Assembly (NCBI GenBank): GCA_963781775.1
Contig: CAWAHE010000016.1
Location: 161,546 to 225,545, forward strand
Direction: 5' to 3'
Source: CAVSRC01 sp963781775
GTDB lineage: Bacteria; Pseudomonadota; Alphaproteobacteria; Rhizobiales; Kaistiaceae
DNA: 64,000 nt
Shown: positions 18,618-25,750 of the stretch, piece after piece
Position numbering within the stretch: position 1 is the stretch's first letter
Layout of the letters: the number at the start of each line of letters is the position of its first letter
Notes under the pieces: model-generated
Database searches by the model: none
What the model saw: only the letters and a program-made list of their open reading frames with translations
Told to the model about the DNA's origin: nothing
Translations under genes and position numbers: made by a program

Positions 18618-19331
18618 ATGTCCATGTTTTCCAGCCTGCTCGGCGCAGTCGCCCTCTCGATCGCCCTGATCGGCGGCGCCAGTGCCGGACCGGTTTCCGA
18701 CTTCGAAACCGCCATGCGCGCGGCTTATGCCGATTATCGCGGGGCGCTCTTCGAGACGAACGCCAACAAACCGGACGATGCCGCCAAAGCAGTCGACGCT
18801 TTCCGGCAGAAATGGGCGGCTCTGATGGCGGCGAACGCCGAGGCCCCGCCCCAATATGCCGACGATCCGGACTATGCAGCGACACTCGCCAAGGTCGCGA
18901 CCATCGCGGACACCGCCGCCGCCGAGGTTGCCTCCGGCAAGCTTGCCGACGCCCACACCACGCTTGAAGCGATCCGCGACCAGGTCGGCGGCCTGCACGA
19001 CCGCAACGGCATCGTCGGCTTCTCGGACCGGATGAATGCCTACCACGCCATGATGGAGGAGATCCTCGCCAAGGATTATGGCGGCTTCGACGCGGCCGGG
19101 CTCGGCACGCTGCGCGAAGATGCCGCGGTGCTCACCTTCCTGGTGGTTGACATTTCGGCGCATCCGCCGGCTGAGGCGGCCGATGCCGCCTATCGCCCGC
19201 TGCTCGACGGCGTCATGGGCAGCACCGAGGCCCTCGTCGACGCGGCAAGAGCGGGCGACCCCGCGGCCGCGAAGAGCGCGGTCGGCGCGCTGAAGGTGCC
19301 CTACTCCAAGTTCTTCCTGAAATTCGGCTGA
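18618..19331 (+). CDS. exported helical protein, unknown function
   Basis: The 237-residue product begins with a signal peptide (MSMFSSLLGAVALSIALIGG, then ASA). The mature part is alanine-rich and almost wholly helical (SDFETAMRAAYADYRGALFE ... KVPYSKFFLKFG), resembling cytochrome-c'-like four-helix bundles but without a CXXCH heme site. The closing SKFFLKFG suggests a conserved exported family that I cannot name. ATG 18618 is preceded by AGGAG. A strong terminator hairpin follows at 19372. Confidence 0.75.
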   Translation: MSMFSSLLGAVALSIALIGGASAGPVSDFETAMRAAYADYRGALFETNANKPDDAAKAVDAFRQKWAALMAANAEAPPQYADDPDYAATLAKVATIADTAAAEVASGKLADAHTTLEAIRDQVGGLHDRNGIVGFSDRMNAYHAMMEEILAKDYGGFDAAGLGTLREDAAVLTFLVVDISAHPPAEAADAAYRPLLDGVMGSTEALVDAARAGDPAAAKSAVGALKVPYSKFFLKFG

Positions 19332-19371
19332 ACGCGACAGGCAAGGCCAAAGCCTCTCGCCGAACGTCGCA

Positions 19372-19399
19372 GACGCGGCCCGCCCGGGCCGCGTCCTTT
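19372..19399 (+). terminator. hairpin after the exported helical protein
   Basis: GACGCGGCCC pairs with GGGCCGCGTC around a four-base loop, about 40 bp after the stop at 19331, followed by a short CCTTTG run. The stem is perfect but the T-tract is weak. Confidence 0.6.
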
Positions 19400-19431
19400 G
19401 CCGTCTCCGGATGCGGGCACATCTGTGAAAA

Positions 19432-19470
19432 GGGCGACTGCCCGCCGCTTGGCCCGGCGCGCAGTCGCCC
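19432..19470 (-). terminator. hairpin terminator downstream of the CHRD gene
   Basis: GGGCGACTGC (19432-19441) pairs perfectly with GCAGTCGCCC (19461-19470). Read on the minus strand it is followed by TTTT, so it fits a rho-independent terminator for the gene ending at 19497. It also separates two convergent genes. Confidence 0.65.
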
Positions 19471-19496
19471 CATGGACCGCCTCGGGAGGAAGGCGG

Positions 19497-19814
19497 TTAG
19501 CGTGCCGCCAGTTGTCCGCGGATTTCGCCGTCCGGGTGCGCGGCGGTGTGGATGTTGCAGTACCACTTGCCGTCCTGCAGATCCTTCATCTGCGCGTCGG
19601 TCAGCGTGGCGTCGCCACGGATCGGGCTGGCGAGATCGCCCTTGATCGGCACCACCGGCTTGGCGTTGGCGCCAGGGTCAGCGGGCCCGTGGAAGTGGGC
19701 GGCGGTCGCGTCGCCGGAAAGCCCGGAATAGGTGATCGTCCAGGTCAGGGTCTTGGCATTGGTGTCGAGATTGGCGTCGGCAGGCGAGGAAACCCCGGCC
19801 GTTCTCGCACGCAT
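19497..19814 (-). CDS. CHRD-domain protein, N-terminally truncated
   Basis: The 105-residue frame carries most of a CHRD domain: NAKTLTWTITYSGLSGDATA, AHFHGPADPG and WYCNIHTAAHPDGEIRGQL. Members of this family normally have a signal peptide and a first strand (an EVPP-type segment) before this point. Here the domain begins abruptly after MRARTAG. The ATG directly abuts the tetR stop codon (TGAATG), with no room for a ribosome-binding site of its own outside tetR. A deletion that removed the 5' part and joined the rest to tetR is the simplest reading. Function is unknown, and without a signal peptide it would stay in the cytoplasm. Confidence 0.65.
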   Translation of the reverse strand: MRARTAGVSSPADANLDTNAKTLTWTITYSGLSGDATAAHFHGPADPGANAKPVVPIKGDLASPIRGDATLTDAQMKDLQDGKWYCNIHTAAHPDGEIRGQLAAR

Positions 19815-20387
19815 TCACTTCACGCAGGCGATCGCGTCGACCATCGTCTCGACCGCGTCGTCAGATTCCAGCCCGCCCTCGCGCGTCAGCGTCCGCCACG
19901 TAAAGAAGCTCAGCGCCAGATGCAGCGCCGCGCGCTGCCGCGCGCCCAGCCCTTCGCCCAGCACGTCGCCATAGATCGCCATCTGCGGCACCGTCCGCAG
20001 GTCCGCCATCTCCCGCGTCAGCGGGTGATATTCCGCGTCGCGCAGCACATGGGCGGCCAGTTCCGCGTTCCGCGCGAACCATGCGTAGATCTCCGCCAGC
20101 CCAAGGCGCAGCCGCGCGCGCCGATCCTTGACGGTGCGCCATGGCTCCGCATCCGGCATCGGGTCGCGCTCGTTGGCGAGCCCCGAGCACGCCAGAAAGA
20201 GGCTCCGCTCGTCGGGAAAATGCGCATACAGCGTGTGGCGCTGCACCCCGGCCCGCTCCGCCACCATGCTGATTGTCGTCTGCGCCGGTCCGACGCTGCC
20301 ATGCAGATCGACCGCCGCCTCGACGATGCGCTGCCGGGTCTCGGCCTTCTGCTCGGCCCTCCGCTTGAGGGTGTAGGTCCGTTTCAT
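19815..20387 (-). CDS. TetR-family transcriptional regulator
   Basis: This 190-residue regulator has a TetR N-terminal HTH (RQRIVEAAVDLHGSVGPAQT, then TISMVAERAGVQRHTLYAHF) and a helical ligand domain. ATG 20387 is the only suitable start. It is divergent from the metallo-beta-lactamase-fold gene at 20518, with a palindrome between them, so that gene is the likely target together with tetR itself. The ligand is unknown. Confidence 0.88.
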   Translation of the reverse strand: MKRTYTLKRRAEQKAETRQRIVEAAVDLHGSVGPAQTTISMVAERAGVQRHTLYAHFPDERSLFLACSGLANERDPMPDAEPWRTVKDRRARLRLGLAEIYAWFARNAELAAHVLRDAEYHPLTREMADLRTVPQMAIYGDVLGEGLGARQRAALHLALSFFTWRTLTREGGLESDDAVETMVDAIACVK

Positions 20388-20395
20388 TTTTTCAT

Positions 20396-20411
20396 TGCAC
20401 GCGAGTGTGCA
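20396..20411. promoter_or_regulatory. candidate TetR operator
   Basis: TGCAC-GCGAGT-GTGCA is a 16-bp palindrome with six of eight pairs matching. It is placed nine bases before the tetR start and about 105 bp before the divergent gene. TetR regulators commonly bind such sites in the shared intergenic region. Confidence 0.4.
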
Positions 20412-20517
20412 GCCATATTGACAGGCGCGTCCATTTTCACTACACGGGCTTGTACCATGAATTTCAGCGGCGATTCAATGCGCCGTTTCGATCCCCCTCA
20501 ATCCCATGGAGAAGGAA

Positions 20518-21273
20518 ATGGAAACCAAGGTCAGCGAGATCGCCGACGGCATCTATCGGCTCTCGACGCATGTTCCCGATATCGAGCCGCCCGCCGGCCT
20601 CTCGTTCAATCAGTTCCTCGTCCTTGGCGACGAGCCGCTGATGTTCCACACCGGCCTGCGCAAGATGTTTCCGCTCAACCGCGAAGCGCTCGCCCGCATC
20701 ATCCCGCCCGAAAGGCTGCGCTGGATCGCTTTTGGCCATTTCGAGGCCGACGAATGCGGGGCGATGAACGAATGGTTGGCGACCGCGCCCCAGGCGACGG
20801 CCGCGCACGGCGCCATCGGCTGCATGGTCTCGCTCAACGATTTCGCCGACCGGGCGCCGCGCACGCTGAAGGATGGCGAAGTGATCGACCTCGGCTGCGG
20901 CAAGCGCGTGCGCTTCATCGACACGCCGCACACGCCGCATGGCTGGGATGCCGGCGTCCTCTTCGAGGAATCGACGCGGACGCTGATGTGCGGGGACCTG
21001 TTCACGCAGTTTGGCAACGACCATGTACTGACCGAGCGCGACGTCGTCGGGCCGGCGATCGAGGCTGAGGATATCTTGGGCTATTCGGCGCTGAATCCCG
21101 CGATGGGCACCACGATCCGCAACCTGTCGAAGCTTTCGCCGCGCACGCTCGCGCTCATGCACGGGCCGAGCTTTGCCGGCGACGGCGCCGCGGCGCTCCG
21201 CGCGCTGGCGGACGATTACGACCGGCGCGCGGCCGACGCGATGTTCGCCTTCGTTCAGAAGGCGGCCGCCTGA
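20518..21273 (+). CDS. metallo-beta-lactamase-fold protein, ODP/flavodiiron-like
   Basis: The 251-residue protein has the diiron-type beta-lactamase motif HFEADE at residues 74-79 (H-x-E-x-D), later PHTPHGWDAG, MCGDLFTQFG and LMHGPSF. This is the ligand order of the oxygen-binding diiron domain of flavodiiron proteins. It lacks the flavodoxin domain, so it would be a stand-alone ODP-type protein, possibly sensing or reducing O2 or NO; this is inference from the fold. ATG 20518 has GGAGAAGG directly upstream; an ATG at 20506 overlaps that site. It is probably controlled by the divergent TetR regulator. Confidence 0.82.
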   Translation: METKVSEIADGIYRLSTHVPDIEPPAGLSFNQFLVLGDEPLMFHTGLRKMFPLNREALARIIPPERLRWIAFGHFEADECGAMNEWLATAPQATAAHGAIGCMVSLNDFADRAPRTLKDGEVIDLGCGKRVRFIDTPHTPHGWDAGVLFEESTRTLMCGDLFTQFGNDHVLTERDVVGPAIEAEDILGYSALNPAMGTTIRNLSKLSPRTLALMHGPSFAGDGAAALRALADDYDRRAADAMFAFVQKAAA

Positions 21274-21369
21274 CCGCGCCGCCGGTTCCCGAATTGACCG
21301 CCCCCGTCGCCGACCCTACCGTCGCCGCGAGATTGCCGGCGCCAACGATGCGCCCGGGAGGAGACAGAC

Positions 21370-22278
21370 ATGGAACGCGCCGCAGAACTTCCCGAGCACA
21401 TCGAGGCGCCGTCGGATGCCGACGGCCTCTTCGCCATCTGGCCGGGCGCCGGCGTGCCGCCCGGGTCTGAGGACTGGACCTGGCGCGAGCAGACCATGCA
21501 GATCCCGTGGTCCGACACCACCGACCGCTTCACCCGCAACGTCGTCATCCCCTCGCTCACCCTGTTCAAGCCGGCGCCGGGAACGGCCAACGGCACGGCG
21601 ATCATCGTCGCGCCCGGCGGCGCCTTTCATTTCCTGATGATCGATCACGAGGGCCACGACATGGCGCGCCGGCTGACCGCGCGCGGCGTCACCTGTTTCG
21701 TGCTGCGCTACCGGGTGGCGCGCACGCCCGACACCGACAAAGAGCTGCTCGATTTCCGGAACAATCTGCACAAGCGGCTCGATAAACCCACCCGGACCGA
21801 GATCAATCCGCCCAACCGCGATTTCCTCGGCGATGCCCGCAGCTGGGGCGAGGCCGACGGTCGCCAGGCCATCAAGTTCGTGCGCGAGCGCGCCGCGAAA
21901 TTCGGTGTCGATCCACAGCGCATCGGCATCGCCGGCTATTCGGCCGGGGGCGGCGTCGCTATGGGCCCGGTGTTCGAGCACGACGCCGACACGCGGCCCG
22001 ATTTCGCCGTCGCCATCTATCCCGCCTATCGCGGCGGCGTTCCGGTGCCCGCCGATGCGCCGCCGCTCTTCATCGTCGCCGCCGATGACGACGCGCAGGT
22101 GCCGCCCATGTCGGGCACCCGCCTCTACGAGGCGTGGCATTCGGCCGGCAAGCCGGCGGAGGTGCATGTTTTCGCCAGCGGCGCGCATGGCTTCGGCATG
22201 CGCCAGCAAGGCACGCTGTCGGACGCCTGGTACGGGCTTTTGGAAAACTGGCTCGCCGCGCAGGGATTGCTGGGGTAG
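21370..22278 (+). CDS. alpha/beta hydrolase, acetyl-xylan-esterase-like
   Basis: The 302-residue cytoplasmic hydrolase has the nucleophile motif GYSAGG (Ser191), an oxyanion segment APGGAFHFL in place of the classical HGGG, an acid region FIVAADDDAQVPP and a catalytic histidine in GAHGFGM. The pattern fits the BD-FAE/acetyl esterase group that removes acyl groups from carbohydrates. ATG 21370 follows GGGAGGAGACAGAC. It stands alone, 96 bp after the beta-lactamase-fold gene. The substrate is not evident. Confidence 0.85.
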   Translation: MERAAELPEHIEAPSDADGLFAIWPGAGVPPGSEDWTWREQTMQIPWSDTTDRFTRNVVIPSLTLFKPAPGTANGTAIIVAPGGAFHFLMIDHEGHDMARRLTARGVTCFVLRYRVARTPDTDKELLDFRNNLHKRLDKPTRTEINPPNRDFLGDARSWGEADGRQAIKFVRERAAKFGVDPQRIGIAGYSAGGGVAMGPVFEHDADTRPDFAVAIYPAYRGGVPVPADAPPLFIVAADDDAQVPPMSGTRLYEAWHSAGKPAEVHVFASGAHGFGMRQQGTLSDAWYGLLENWLAAQGLLG

Positions 22279-22711
22279 GCGCGCCACCGGGACCTCGCGC
22301 CCCCGCGCATAACCGCCCAACTTATCCCCGCTTTCCGAACCTGCCGTAGAATCACCCTCGCCTCTCCCGCCGGGGGACTCGTGCCCGGTACCGGCACCGG
22401 TTCGACGTGGGGAGGTCGGCGCCCGCGACGATGGTTCCGGCCATCGGCCCGGGGTGCTGTCCGGAAAGTCTGACCCCCACTACGAGGGGTCCGTGCGACA
22501 TGACGCACCTTAAGGCCCGGCGGCCTTCCAATTGCGCCGGGCCGGAGCATGGACCGGATGGCGACAAGTCGCCGGGCGGGCGGTGGAAACCGCCAGCTTG
22601 AATACCTAGGACGGCGGTTTCCGCCGCCCGCCACCCTCGGCGCATGTCGCGCCGGGACCGATTTTCAACGATCCGGGCCGCCAGCGGTCGCGGAAACGAA
22701 GAGGCGTGCCC
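22279..22711. other. 433-bp intergenic region with strong inverted repeats
   Basis: No supportable gene is seen. The region is very GC-rich. It holds a small palindrome CCGGTACCGG near 22386 and the long hairpin described at 22575-22632. It probably contains the promoter of the 22712-24872 gene group, but I could not pick a convincing -35/-10 pair. Confidence 0.6.
22575..22632. repeat. 20-bp inverted repeat hairpin
   Basis: The arms 22575-22594 and 22613-22632 (GGCGGGCGGTGGAAACCGCC and its complement GGCGGTTTCCGCCGCCCGCC) pair at 19 of 20 positions around an 18-base loop that contains CCTAGG. No T-tract follows, so it is not a typical terminator. It could be a REP-type element or a structured leader about 80 bp before the gene at 22712. 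Confidence 0.75.
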
Positions 22712-23071
22712 ATGACGAAGACGATCCGCGTCGGCGGCAAGGACATCGAGATCATCGAGCTGACGCCCTTATGGACGGACATCGCGCGCCAGGCCTGCAC
22801 CGAACTCGGCCTGGCCAACGTCTGTCCCTTCCGCGTTTGCAAACGCAACCGTACTTGCGGCACCAGGGACGTGCTCTGCTACCAGATCCTGCGCCAGGAA
22901 GTGAACGCGATCCTGCTGCCCCTCCTCCAGGCCCGCGCCAATGGTAGCGGCGATCCGCCACCGCCGCCGCCCGCGCCGCCGGCCCACGTGGACGAAAACA
23001 GGCTTGCCCGCACGCGGTTCAGGGAGCGGTGGCCCGCCCCGCCGCCGGCTGGTAAGTTGCGCTCCCGATAG
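22712..23071 (+). CDS. small cysteine-rich protein, unknown function
   Basis: The 119-residue protein has an N-terminal part with five cysteines (C29, C38, C43, C49, C56). The spacing C-x4-C-x5-C-x6-C at 38-56 (CPFRVCKRNRTCGTRDVLC) suggests metal binding. A proline-rich stretch (PPPPPPAPP, residues 82-90) and a basic C-terminus follow. ATG 22712 has GAAGAGG upstream. It lies 21 bp before lemA on the same strand and may be cotranscribed with lemA and the M48 protease. I do not recognise the family. Confidence 0.65.
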   Translation: MTKTIRVGGKDIEIIELTPLWTDIARQACTELGLANVCPFRVCKRNRTCGTRDVLCYQILRQEVNAILLPLLQARANGSGDPPPPPPAPPAHVDENRLARTRFRERWPAPPPAGKLRSR

Positions 23072-23092
23072 CACTGACGGAGGCGAACCATC

Positions 23093-23659
23093 ATGGGAAC
23101 GGCAGGCTGGATCATCCTTGGCGTGATCGTCGTGATCGCGCTGTTCGGCGTCACTATCTACAACCGCCTCGTCAGCCTGCGGCAGACGGTCAATCAGGCG
23201 TGGTCGGACATCTCCGTCCAGATGAAGCAGCGCCACGATCTCGTGCCCAATCTGGTCGAGACGGTGAAGGGCTACGCCGCGCACGAGCGTGGCACGCTGG
23301 AGGCCGTCGTCCAGGCGCGCAACGCCGCCGTCTCCGCCGCCGGCCCCGAGGCCCAGGCCAAGGCCGAGAACATGTTGACCGGCGCGCTGCGCCAGCTCTT
23401 CGCGCTCTCCGAGGCCTATCCCGACCTCAAGGCCAACCAGAATTTCCTCCAGCTCCAGGCGGATCTCTCCGACCTCGAGAACAAGATCGCCGCCTCGCGC
23501 CGCTTCTTCAACAATTCGGTCCAGGAGTACAACGCCTCCATCCAGTCCTTCCCGGCCGTGCTCTTCGCCGGCTCGCTGGGCTTCACCCAGCGCACCTTCT
23601 TCGAGCTCGACGAGAGCGAGCGCGCCGCGGTCAATACGCCGCCGCAAGTGAAGTTCTGA
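23093..23659 (+). CDS. lemA: LemA family protein
   Basis: The 188-residue protein has one N-terminal membrane helix (WIILGVIVVIALFGVTIY) followed by the family core YNRLVSLRQTVNQAWSDISV and QMKQRHDLVPNLVETVKGYA. The rest is long helices, as in the LemA helical bundle. LemA proteins are often encoded beside an M48 metalloprotease, as here, where GTG 23712 follows 52 bp later. The role is not settled; a membrane-associated scaffold or protease partner is plausible. ATG 23093 follows GGAGGCGAACCATC. Confidence 0.93.
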   Translation: MGTAGWIILGVIVVIALFGVTIYNRLVSLRQTVNQAWSDISVQMKQRHDLVPNLVETVKGYAAHERGTLEAVVQARNAAVSAAGPEAQAKAENMLTGALRQLFALSEAYPDLKANQNFLQLQADLSDLENKIAASRRFFNNSVQEYNASIQSFPAVLFAGSLGFTQRTFFELDESERAAVNTPPQVKF

Positions 23660-23711
23660 GGCTGCCTGCCGGCGGCAGGCGCCGCCGGCGGCGGACTGAG
23701 GAGGTCATCCC

Positions 23712-24872
23712 GTGCTCGGCGCCTATGGCCTCAAGACCTATATCTGGAACAACCGGCTGAAGTCGCTGCTTCTGCTCGCCGGCTTTCCGGTCCTGCTTCT
23801 GCCGATCTGCTTCGCCTTCGCCCTGCTCATTTCGGCGATGGACAATCCCGACCTCGGCCAGGGCATCCAGAACGCCGTCGATCTCCTGCCGCAGCTCATT
23901 CCGGTCGCCATCGGCGCGGCGTTCATCTGGTTCGTCATCGCCTGGTTCGCCAACCAGAAGATCATCGACGCCGTCACCGGCGCCCGCAGGGTCGACCGCC
24001 GCGACGAGCCGCGCCTGTGGAACCTGCTGGAGACGCTGTGCATCAGCCGCGGCATCACCATGCCGCAGCTCCGCATCATCGACACCGACGCGCGCAACGC
24101 CTTCGCCTCGGGCGTGCGCAAGGGCCAGTATTCGATCACCGTCACGCGCGGGTTGATCGATGCGCTCGATGACGCCGAGCTCGAGGCCGTTCTCGGCCAC
24201 GAGCTCACCCACATCGAGAACCGCGACGTTCAGTTGCTGGTCATCGCCGCCGTCTTTGTCGGCATCATCTCGCTGGTCGGCGATCTCATCATCCGCGTTC
24301 CGCGCGCGCTCCTGTGGACGACCGCGGGGCGCCGCAGCCGTGGCGGCGGCGGCGTTGGATGGGGCGGCGGCGGCAGTTCGCGCAGCCGCAGCAAGAGCGG
24401 CGGCGGCGGTGGCGCCGCCATCATCCTCATTCTGATCGCGGTCGCGATCTTCATCATCGCCCGCTTCCTCGCCATCGCGCTCAGCTTCGCCATGTCGCGC
24501 AAGCGCGAATATCTTGCCGACGCCGGCTCGGTCGAACTGACCAAGAACCCTGACGCCATGATCACCGCGCTCCGCAAGATCGCCGGACATTCGGAGATCA
24601 ACGCCCCGGCGCAGGTGCAGGAGATGTTCCTCGATCATCCGCGCGCCGGCGGTCTCGGCGGTCTCTTTGCCACCCATCCGCCCATCGAGTCGCGCATCGC
24701 CAATCTGGTGAAATTCGCCGGCGGTCACGATCCCGGCCCGATCGTCGAGGCGCCGCCCGCCGCGCCGGCGCCTCCGCCGGCTTCGCAATTGCCGCCCGCT
24801 GCCGATGCCGAGGTCCATCCGTGGGGCGATGTGCCGCCGCCCGGCCCGTGGAGCGAGCCACGCAACGAATGA
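23712..24872 (+). CDS. M48 family zinc metalloprotease, membrane-bound
   Basis: The 386-residue protease has two N-terminal membrane helices (about residues 18-42 and 62-80) and the zinc motif HELTH at residues 163-167. A further hydrophobic pair flanks a Gly/Ser-rich loop, and the third zinc ligand lies in SRKREYLADAGSVEL. The C-terminus is proline-rich. This is the HtpX/STE24-like layout, with an active site facing the cytoplasm. GTG 23712 has GGAGG upstream. It is probably cotranscribed with lemA. Confidence 0.92.
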   Translation: MLGAYGLKTYIWNNRLKSLLLLAGFPVLLLPICFAFALLISAMDNPDLGQGIQNAVDLLPQLIPVAIGAAFIWFVIAWFANQKIIDAVTGARRVDRRDEPRLWNLLETLCISRGITMPQLRIIDTDARNAFASGVRKGQYSITVTRGLIDALDDAELEAVLGHELTHIENRDVQLLVIAAVFVGIISLVGDLIIRVPRALLWTTAGRRSRGGGGVGWGGGGSSRSRSKSGGGGGAAIILILIAVAIFIIARFLAIALSFAMSRKREYLADAGSVELTKNPDAMITALRKIAGHSEINAPAQVQEMFLDHPRAGGLGGLFATHPPIESRIANLVKFAGGHDPGPIVEAPPAAPAPPPASQLPPAADAEVHPWGDVPPPGPWSEPRNE

Positions 24873-24954
24873 CCATTGCCCACGGCTGTTGCCCATGCGA
24901 ATCGACTGATACGCTCGCGATGAATTCGGCGAGGGATCAGAGGGGAAACGCCAC

Positions 24955-25743
24955 GTGCTGATCGGCAAGCCGGGACCGGCGAGGACGGCGATCGCCCGCG
25001 CCGACGCCGCGTCGATCGAGGTGCGCGGCCGCGATCTGGTCGGCGACCTCATGGGCCGGCTGACCTTCACCGAGTATTTCTATCTGCTCTTGACCGGCAA
25101 GGAGCCGACTGACGACCAGCGTTTCTTTCTCGATCTCCTGCTCGTCGCCATTGCCGAGCATGGGCTGACGCCAACGGTGGTCGCCGCCCGCATGACCTAC
25201 GACGCCGCGCCCGACTCGCTTCAGGCGGCCGTCGCCGCCGGCATCCTCGGTTGCGGGCCGGTCATCCTCGGCACCTCGCAGCTCTGCGCCAACGTCCTCG
25301 TCGAAACCCGCGAGCGCGTCGCTGGCGGCGAGGATGCCGATGCCGCCGTCCTTGCCGTTGCCCGTACAATTCGCGAGCGCGGCGAGCCGATGCCGGGCTT
25401 CGGCCACCCGCTCCACAAGCCGGTCGATCCGCGCGCCGAACGCATCATGGCGCTTGCCGACGACCGCAAGATCTCCGGCATGTATATCGATCTCACGCGT
25501 CGCTTCGTGCCCGCCGTCGCCAAGGCCTGGGCGCGCCCCTTGCCCATGAACGTCTCCATGCCCATCGCCGCCTGCCTGCTCGATCTCGATTTTCCCGCAA
25601 CCATGGTCAAGGCCATCCCCCTGCTTGCCCGCACCGCCGGCCTCCTCGCCCATATCGCCGAGGAGCAGACGCGGCCGATCGGTTTCCTGATGGCGGCGCG
25701 CGGCGAGGAAGCCATCGACTACGATGGCGGCGAGAAGAGCTAG
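24955..25743 (+). CDS. citrate synthase-like / citryl-CoA lyase family protein
   Basis: The 262-residue protein is homologous to citrate synthases but much shorter than the usual 370-430 residues. It has ADAASIEVRGRDLVGDLMG at the start, FTEYFYLLLTGKEPTDDQ and the active-site-like GEPMPGFGHPLHKPVDPRA (His of GFGH). LDLDFP near the end may correspond to the catalytic aspartate. Short forms of this type are usually called citryl-CoA lyase. GTG 24955 follows GAGGGGAAACGCCAC. An acyl-CoA ligase gene begins 8 bp after the stop, so the two probably act on the same CoA ester. The actual substrate is not known. Confidence 0.78.
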   Translation: MLIGKPGPARTAIARADAASIEVRGRDLVGDLMGRLTFTEYFYLLLTGKEPTDDQRFFLDLLLVAIAEHGLTPTVVAARMTYDAAPDSLQAAVAAGILGCGPVILGTSQLCANVLVETRERVAGGEDADAAVLAVARTIRERGEPMPGFGHPLHKPVDPRAERIMALADDRKISGMYIDLTRRFVPAVAKAWARPLPMNVSMPIAACLLDLDFPATMVKAIPLLARTAGLLAHIAEEQTRPIGFLMAARGEEAIDYDGGEKS

Positions 25744-25750
25744 CGCCGTC

